This document shows, piece by piece, positions 9,396 through 9,467 of a stretch of DNA of 9,467 nucleotides; position 1 is the first letter of the stretch; each line of letters starts with the position of its first letter. Under the pieces are notes generated by a model. It did no database searches and was not told the origin of the DNA. It saw only the letters and a program-made list of their open reading frames with translations. A program made the position numbers and the translations under genes. The DNA comes from Caldithrix sp964468415 (GTDB lineage: Bacteria > Calditrichota > Calditrichia > Calditrichales > Calditrichaceae), in NCBI GenBank assembly GCA_964468415.1, contig CAYXUS010000079.1:1-9467 (forward strand). Reading direction: 5' to 3'.

Positions 9396-9467
9396 GGTTA
9401 AGTTGCTAAGGGCACACGGTGGATGCCTAGGCACGAGGAGGCGAAGAAGGACGTGGTAAGCTGCGAA
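9396..9467 (+). rRNA. rrl: 23S ribosomal RNA, 5' end only
   Basis: GGTTAAGTTGCTAAGGGCAC followed by ACGGTGGATGCC and GGCGAAGAAGGACGTGG matches the conserved 5' end of bacterial 23S rRNA. The start is set at the GGTTAAG that aligns with E. coli position 1. The gene continues beyond the right edge. Confidence 0.97.

Overview
The window looks like a chromosomal segment of a diderm bacterium with a moderate-GC genome. An outer-membrane beta-barrel protein with a signal peptide and a terminal Phe argues for an outer membrane. The full-length bacterial 16S gene, a tRNA-free 16S-23S spacer, and the mix of a ClpC, a Bacillus-type glucose-6-phosphate isomerase and a FabI/FabL-like reductase would fit the Calditrichota/FCB neighbourhood. 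That placement is an impression from memory of 16S and protein style; no alignment was run.

Layout. Bases 1-6483 hold four minus-strand protein genes, listed here in transcription order. clpC encodes an AAA+ unfoldase of the ClpCP protease and is closed by a hairpin terminator. pgi encodes glucose-6-phosphate isomerase. Next comes an enoyl-ACP-reductase-like SDR with a TTG start, followed by a perfect hairpin and U-tract terminator. Last is typA/bipA, a ribosome-associated GTPase cut by the left edge. Bases 6484-6669 are a divergent regulatory region. Bases 6670-7431 carry a plus-strand secreted beta-barrel protein of unknown function. Bases 7432-7720 are an rRNA leader with two tandem sigma70-like promoters, each followed by a boxA-like element. 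16S rRNA occupies about 7721-9257, then a 138-bp spacer without tRNAs, then the first 72 bases of 23S rRNA.

How the parts relate. pgi and the SDR gene are 77 nt apart with no visible terminator between them and may be co-transcribed. clpC and typA appear to have their own signals. The protein genes are housekeeping functions (protein quality control, glycolysis, fatty-acid synthesis, translation) and do not form one pathway. The rRNA operon shows a well-resolved architecture: leader and spacer boxA copies, and a long stem flanking 16S whose 5' arm contains the leader boxA.

I see no new defence, mobile or biosynthetic system here. The points most worth checking are an abrupt GC/codon-usage change inside typA near base 300 (recombination or assembly join), the boxA/processing-stem overlap with duplicated promoter-boxA modules, a CIRCE-like half-site at the upstream rRNA promoter, and the unassigned barrel protein.
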